Shown here piece by piece: positions 61,090-64,000 of a stretch of 64,000 nt of DNA. Position 1 is the first letter of the stretch, and every line of letters begins with the position of its first letter. The DNA comes from Chitinophaga sp. Cy-1792 (GTDB lineage Bacteria; Bacteroidota; Bacteroidia; Chitinophagales; Chitinophagaceae): positions 372,001 to 436,000 of the forward strand of contig NZ_VWWO01000003.1 in assembly GCF_011752935.1 (NCBI RefSeq), in the 5' to 3' direction. Below the pieces are notes generated by a model. It saw nothing but the letters and a program-made list of their open reading frames with translations, was not told the DNA's origin and did not search any database. The position numbers and the translations under genes are program-made.

Positions 61090-61944
61090 ATGAAACTGAA
61101 AATCGCCATCCAGAAATCAGGCCGCCTGCACGATGATTCCATCAAACTGTTGAAGGAATGCGGCATCGACATCAACAATGGTGTCAATAAGCTGAAGACA
61201 GAAGCAAGTAACTTCCCGCTGGAAGTATTTTTTCTTCGTGATGATGATATTCCTCAATACATCGAAGACGGCGTTGCCGATATCGGTATTGTAGGCGAAA
61301 ACGTAGTGCTGGAAAAGAAAAAACAAGTAAACATTGTCCAGAAATTAGGTTTCGGAAAATGTCGTTTATCCATGGCCGTGCCTAAATCTATGGACTACAA
61401 AGGCGTGCAGGACTTCCAGAATACCCGCATCGCTACCAGCTACCCGGTAATTGTGGAAGAATGGCTGCAAGGCCAGAACATCAAAGCGGAGATCCACGAG
61501 ATCAGCGGCTCCGTAGAAATTGCACCTGGCATTGGCCTGGCACATGCTATCTGCGACCTTGTCAGCAGCGGTTCTACGCTGTTTATGAACGGGCTCCAGG
61601 AAGTGGAAACGGTACTGAAATCGGAAGCTGTACTGGTGGCATACCACCACCTGCAACCGGAACAGGCCAAACTGCTGGAAAAACTGCTGTTCCGTATACA
61701 GGCGGTTAAAAAAGCGAAGAACAATAAATATATCCTGCTCAACGCACCTAACGAAAAACTCAACGAAATCATCGGGCTGCTGCCGGGAATGAAGAGTCCT
61801 ACGGTACTGCCACTGGCAGAAGCAGGATGGAGTTCTGTTCACTCTGTGCTGAATGAAAACGATTTCTGGGATATCATCGAAAGCCTCAAAGCTGCCGGTG
61901 CACAAGGTATCCTCGTGGTGCCTATCGAAAAAATGGTGATCTAA
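61090..61944 (+). CDS. hisG: ATP phosphoribosyltransferase, long form
   Basis: The 284-residue enzyme performs the first step of histidine biosynthesis, joining ATP and PRPP. It is the long form with a C-terminal ACT-like regulatory domain (about 212-284, ending 'GILVVPIEKMVI') that mediates histidine feedback inhibition, so no HisZ is needed. The catalytic part includes 'IAIQKSGRLHDDSIKLL', 'DVGIVGENV'-type 'ADIGIVGENVV' and the PRPP region near 'EIAPGIGLAHAICDLVSSGSTL'. It is the first structural gene after the attenuator; hisD follows after 13 bases. Confidence 0.97.
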   Translation: MKLKIAIQKSGRLHDDSIKLLKECGIDINNGVNKLKTEASNFPLEVFFLRDDDIPQYIEDGVADIGIVGENVVLEKKKQVNIVQKLGFGKCRLSMAVPKSMDYKGVQDFQNTRIATSYPVIVEEWLQGQNIKAEIHEISGSVEIAPGIGLAHAICDLVSSGSTLFMNGLQEVETVLKSEAVLVAYHHLQPEQAKLLEKLLFRIQAVKKAKNNKYILLNAPNEKLNEIIGLLPGMKSPTVLPLAEAGWSSVHSVLNENDFWDIIESLKAAGAQGILVVPIEKMVI

Positions 61945-61957
61945 AAAGGAGCTAAAG

Positions 61958-63247
61958 ATGCAAGTAATTAAATATCCTGCCGTTGATACATGGGCCAGCA
62001 TCCTGCAACGCCCGGTGATGGATACTTCCACACTGGAAGCAAAGGTGGATACCATCCTTCAGGACGTAAAAGCCAATGGCGACGCGGCAGTCAGGAAATA
62101 CGCAGCGCAGTTTGATAAAGTAACGCTGGAAAATTTTGAAGTACAGCCGGAAGCATACGAACGTGCAGAAGCAGCACTGGAACCAGCCTTGAAGGCGGCG
62201 ATCCAGCAGGCGGCAAAGAATATTACCACCTTCCACGCGGCGCAGCAATCTACACCTGAAGTAATTGCTACCATGCCCGGGGTGGAATGCTGGCGTAAAT
62301 CCGTAGGAATAGAAAAGGTAGGCCTTTATATTCCCGGTGGCTCTGCTCCGCTGTTCTCTACCATCCTCATGCTGGGAATCCCTGCCCGCATTGCTGGCTG
62401 TAAGGAGGTAATCCTTTGCACGCCTTCCAATGCCAAAGGGGAAGTACACCCGGCGATTCTTTATTCGGCTAAGCTGGTAGGTATTTCCAGGGTATTTACC
62501 ATCGGTGGCGTACAGGCTATCGGCGCTATGGCCTACGGCACAGCAACGGTACCTCAGGTGTATAAGATATTTGGTCCTGGTAATCAATTTGTTACGTGCG
62601 CCAAACAACTCGTGAGCAAAGCCGGACTGGCCATAGACATGCCGGCAGGCCCTTCAGAGGTAGCCGTACTGGCGGATGATGCCTGTATCCCGGACTTTGT
62701 GGCGGCAGATCTGCTGTCACAGGCGGAACACGGCCCCGACAGTCAGGTGGTACTGGTTACTACCAGCGAAAAGGTAATCACGGATGTGCAGGCTGCCCTC
62801 AACGAACAGCTGGAACTCCTGCCACGAAAGGATATCGCTACCGGCGCCCTGTCAAATAGCCGTATCATCCTCGTGGATAATATGGATACCGCCATGAGCA
62901 TGCTGAACGCATATGCCCCGGAACACCTCATTTTAGCCTGTTCCGGCGCTTATGAGCTGGCAGGTAGGGTAACGAATGCAGGATCGGTGTTTATCGGCAA
63001 TTATACCCCTGAAAGTGCGGGAGACTATGCTTCAGGTACCAACCACACCCTGCCTACAAACGGTTATGCCCGCGCTTATAGCGGCGTATCGCTGGATAGC
63101 TTTGTAAAAAAGATTACCTTCCAGCAAATATCACCGGCAGGGTTGCAGCAAATTGGTGCTACCATTGAGGCCATGGCTGCAGCGGAAGGTCTGGATGCAC
63201 ACAAACAGGCGGTGTCGGTGCGTCTCAAAAAAATTAATAACCAGTAA
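61958..63247 (+). CDS. hisD: Histidinol dehydrogenase
   Basis: The 429-residue zinc enzyme oxidises L-histidinol to L-histidine in the last two steps of the pathway using NAD+. Landmarks are 'VGLYIPGGSAPLFSTILMLGIPA', 'IGGVQAIGAMAYGT', 'VFGPGN'-type 'IFGPGNQFVTCAKQLV', 'MPAGPSEVAVLAD', 'LSQAEHGPDSQ' (zinc ligands), 'YAPEHLIL' (catalytic Glu-His) and 'GDYASGTNHTLPT'. Length and motifs are complete. It is 12 bases before hisC. Confidence 0.98.
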   Translation: MQVIKYPAVDTWASILQRPVMDTSTLEAKVDTILQDVKANGDAAVRKYAAQFDKVTLENFEVQPEAYERAEAALEPALKAAIQQAAKNITTFHAAQQSTPEVIATMPGVECWRKSVGIEKVGLYIPGGSAPLFSTILMLGIPARIAGCKEVILCTPSNAKGEVHPAILYSAKLVGISRVFTIGGVQAIGAMAYGTATVPQVYKIFGPGNQFVTCAKQLVSKAGLAIDMPAGPSEVAVLADDACIPDFVAADLLSQAEHGPDSQVVLVTTSEKVITDVQAALNEQLELLPRKDIATGALSNSRIILVDNMDTAMSMLNAYAPEHLILACSGAYELAGRVTNAGSVFIGNYTPESAGDYASGTNHTLPTNGYARAYSGVSLDSFVKKITFQQISPAGLQQIGATIEAMAAAEGLDAHKQAVSVRLKKINNQ

Positions 63248-63259
63248 TACCTGATCGAT

Positions 63260-64000
63260 ATGTTTAATTTAGACTCCCTCCTGAGGAACAATATAAAAAG
63301 ACTGGTACCTTACTCATCAGCAAGAGATGAATTTAAAGGCGAAGCAACGGTGTACATCGATGCTAACGAAAACGGCTTCGGTTCCCCGCTTCCGGTGAAC
63401 TATAACAGGTATCCCGATCCTTTACAATGGAAACTGAAATATAAACTGGCCGATATCAAAGGCGTACCCCCACAGAATATCTTCCTGGGCAACGGTAGCG
63501 ATGAAGCCATAGATTTACTCTTCCGCGCCTTCTGTAATCCGGGTGGTGTGGATAACGTGGTAATCTGTCCGCCTACCTACGGCATGTACGAGGTGAGCGC
63601 CAATATCAACGATGTTACCCTGCGCAGTGTTAGCCTTACTGAAAATTTCCAGCTGGACATCGAAGGACTGCAACAGGCCATCGATGAAAATACCAAACTG
63701 ATATTTGTCTGCTCTCCTAACAACCCTACCGGTAACTCCATCAACCGCTCCGATATTGAATTACTGCTGAATAACTTCGATGGTATCGTGGTGATAGATG
63801 AGGCATATATCAACTTCTCCCGTCAGAAATCCTTTATCCAGGAGCTGACAGAATATCCAAACCTGGTGGTAATGCAAACGCTCTCCAAAGCATGGGGACT
63901 CGCTGCCTTACGCGTAGGTATGGCTTTCGCAAGTGAAGATATTATAAACATCTTCAATAAGGTAAAAGCACCATATAACATGAACCAGGCTACCCAGGAA
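63260..64000 (+). CDS. hisC: Histidinol-phosphate aminotransferase, partial (3' end outside window)
   Basis: The frame is open from ATG 63260 to the window edge (247 codons). It is a fold-type I PLP aminotransferase: '[21 protein letters not shown]' (typical HisC start), '[21 protein letters not shown]', '[12 protein letters not shown]', '[12 protein letters not shown]', '[10 protein letters not shown]' and the PLP lysine K210 in '[15 protein letters not shown]'. It transfers an amino group from glutamate to imidazole-acetol phosphate. Third gene of the his operon; only the end is missing because the window stops. Confidence 0.96.
   Translation, partial: MFNLDSLLRNNIKRLVPYSSARDEFKGEATVYIDANENGFGSPLPVNYNRYPDPLQWKLKYKLADIKGVPPQNIFLGNGSDEAIDLLFRAFCNPGGVDNVVICPPTYGMYEVSANINDVTLRSVSLTENFQLDIEGLQQAIDENTKLIFVCSPNNPTGNSINRSDIELLLNNFDGIVVIDEAYINFSRQKSFIQELTEYPNLVVMQTLSKAWGLAALRVGMAFASEDIINIFNKVKAPYNMNQATQE

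Noticed and set aside
61366..62608. Long minus-strand ORFs across hisG and hisD
   Set aside because: Both overlap well-conserved histidine biosynthesis genes and give Cys/Phe/His-rich nonsense-like proteins.
1..64000. CRISPR array, prophage or insertion sequence
   Set aside because: No regularly spaced repeat-spacer units, transposase, integrase or phage structural genes were seen.

Overview
The window looks like a chromosomal segment of a Bacteroidetes bacterium, most likely a Chitinophaga-like member of the Chitinophagaceae. The evidence is three TonB-dependent uptake loci of SusC/SusD or related type, three ECF sigma factors (two paired with FecR anti-sigma factors), many lipoproteins with Cys-Lys-Lys-Asp starts, and promoters of the Bacteroidetes type (TTTG, about 19 nt, TAnnTTTG) in front of tRNA and protein genes. 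I see no insertion sequence, prophage or CRISPR array.

Layout. 1-2000: a 151-bp-spaced direct repeat with two terminators, then a DUF4254 protein and a GT9 heptosyltransferase-like enzyme. 2000-8800: tRNA-Gln(UUG), a small membrane protein, a kelch lipoprotein, a secreted unknown, a MacB/FtsX-type permease and an M20 dipeptidase (pepD). 8800-15300: SusC, SusD, a 40-residue membrane peptide and a fatty-acid hydroxylase. These lie behind a structured leader that encodes a 27-residue peptide ending in six consecutive cysteines. 15300-23400: ECF sigma, FecR, SusC with STN domain, SusD and a TlpA-like thioredoxin. 23500-24230: a second identical tRNA-Gln(UUG) and a membrane protein. 24370-41280: ECF sigma and FecR, followed by a tightly packed eight-gene series (STN-type TonB receptor, DUF4397-like lipoprotein, unknown lipoprotein, three two-domain fasciclin lipoproteins, Oar-like TonB receptor, TIG/NHL lipoprotein). 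41400-48800: a ricin-domain secreted protein, a PfkB kinase, a thioesterase, a membrane glycosyltransferase, an FAD oxidoreductase and a beta-propeller protein. 48950-53850: tRNA-Gln(CUG), an amidohydrolase, a tiny His/Tyr-rich lipoprotein and an outer-membrane protein with a partner. 54000-56760: an SOS-like cluster (SRAP protein, unknown, UmuD-like protein lacking its catalytic serine) and a DUF3800 gene preceded by a candidate terminated RNA. 56830-59970: anti-sigma, ECF sigma and two TraB/GumN paralogues. 60050-64000: an AlkD-like protein and the start of the his operon (hisG, hisD, hisC) behind a textbook histidine leader peptide and attenuator.

How the parts work together. The sigma/FecR/STN-receptor sets are the usual trans-envelope signalling loops that switch on nutrient import. 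The first SusCD operon has no such loop and instead carries the poly-cysteine leader, so it may be controlled by translation of cysteine codons in the way the his operon here appears to be controlled by histidine codons. The two TraB/GumN genes share an ECF-type promoter (TGTAACGAAAT, 14 nt, CTAAC), which suggests a small autoregulated regulon with the sigma factor beside them.

Strongest candidates for something undescribed: the poly-Cys leader with its upstream RNA fold, the receptor-fasciclin-Oar operon, the candidate RNA in front of the DUF3800 gene, and the serine-less UmuD-like protein.
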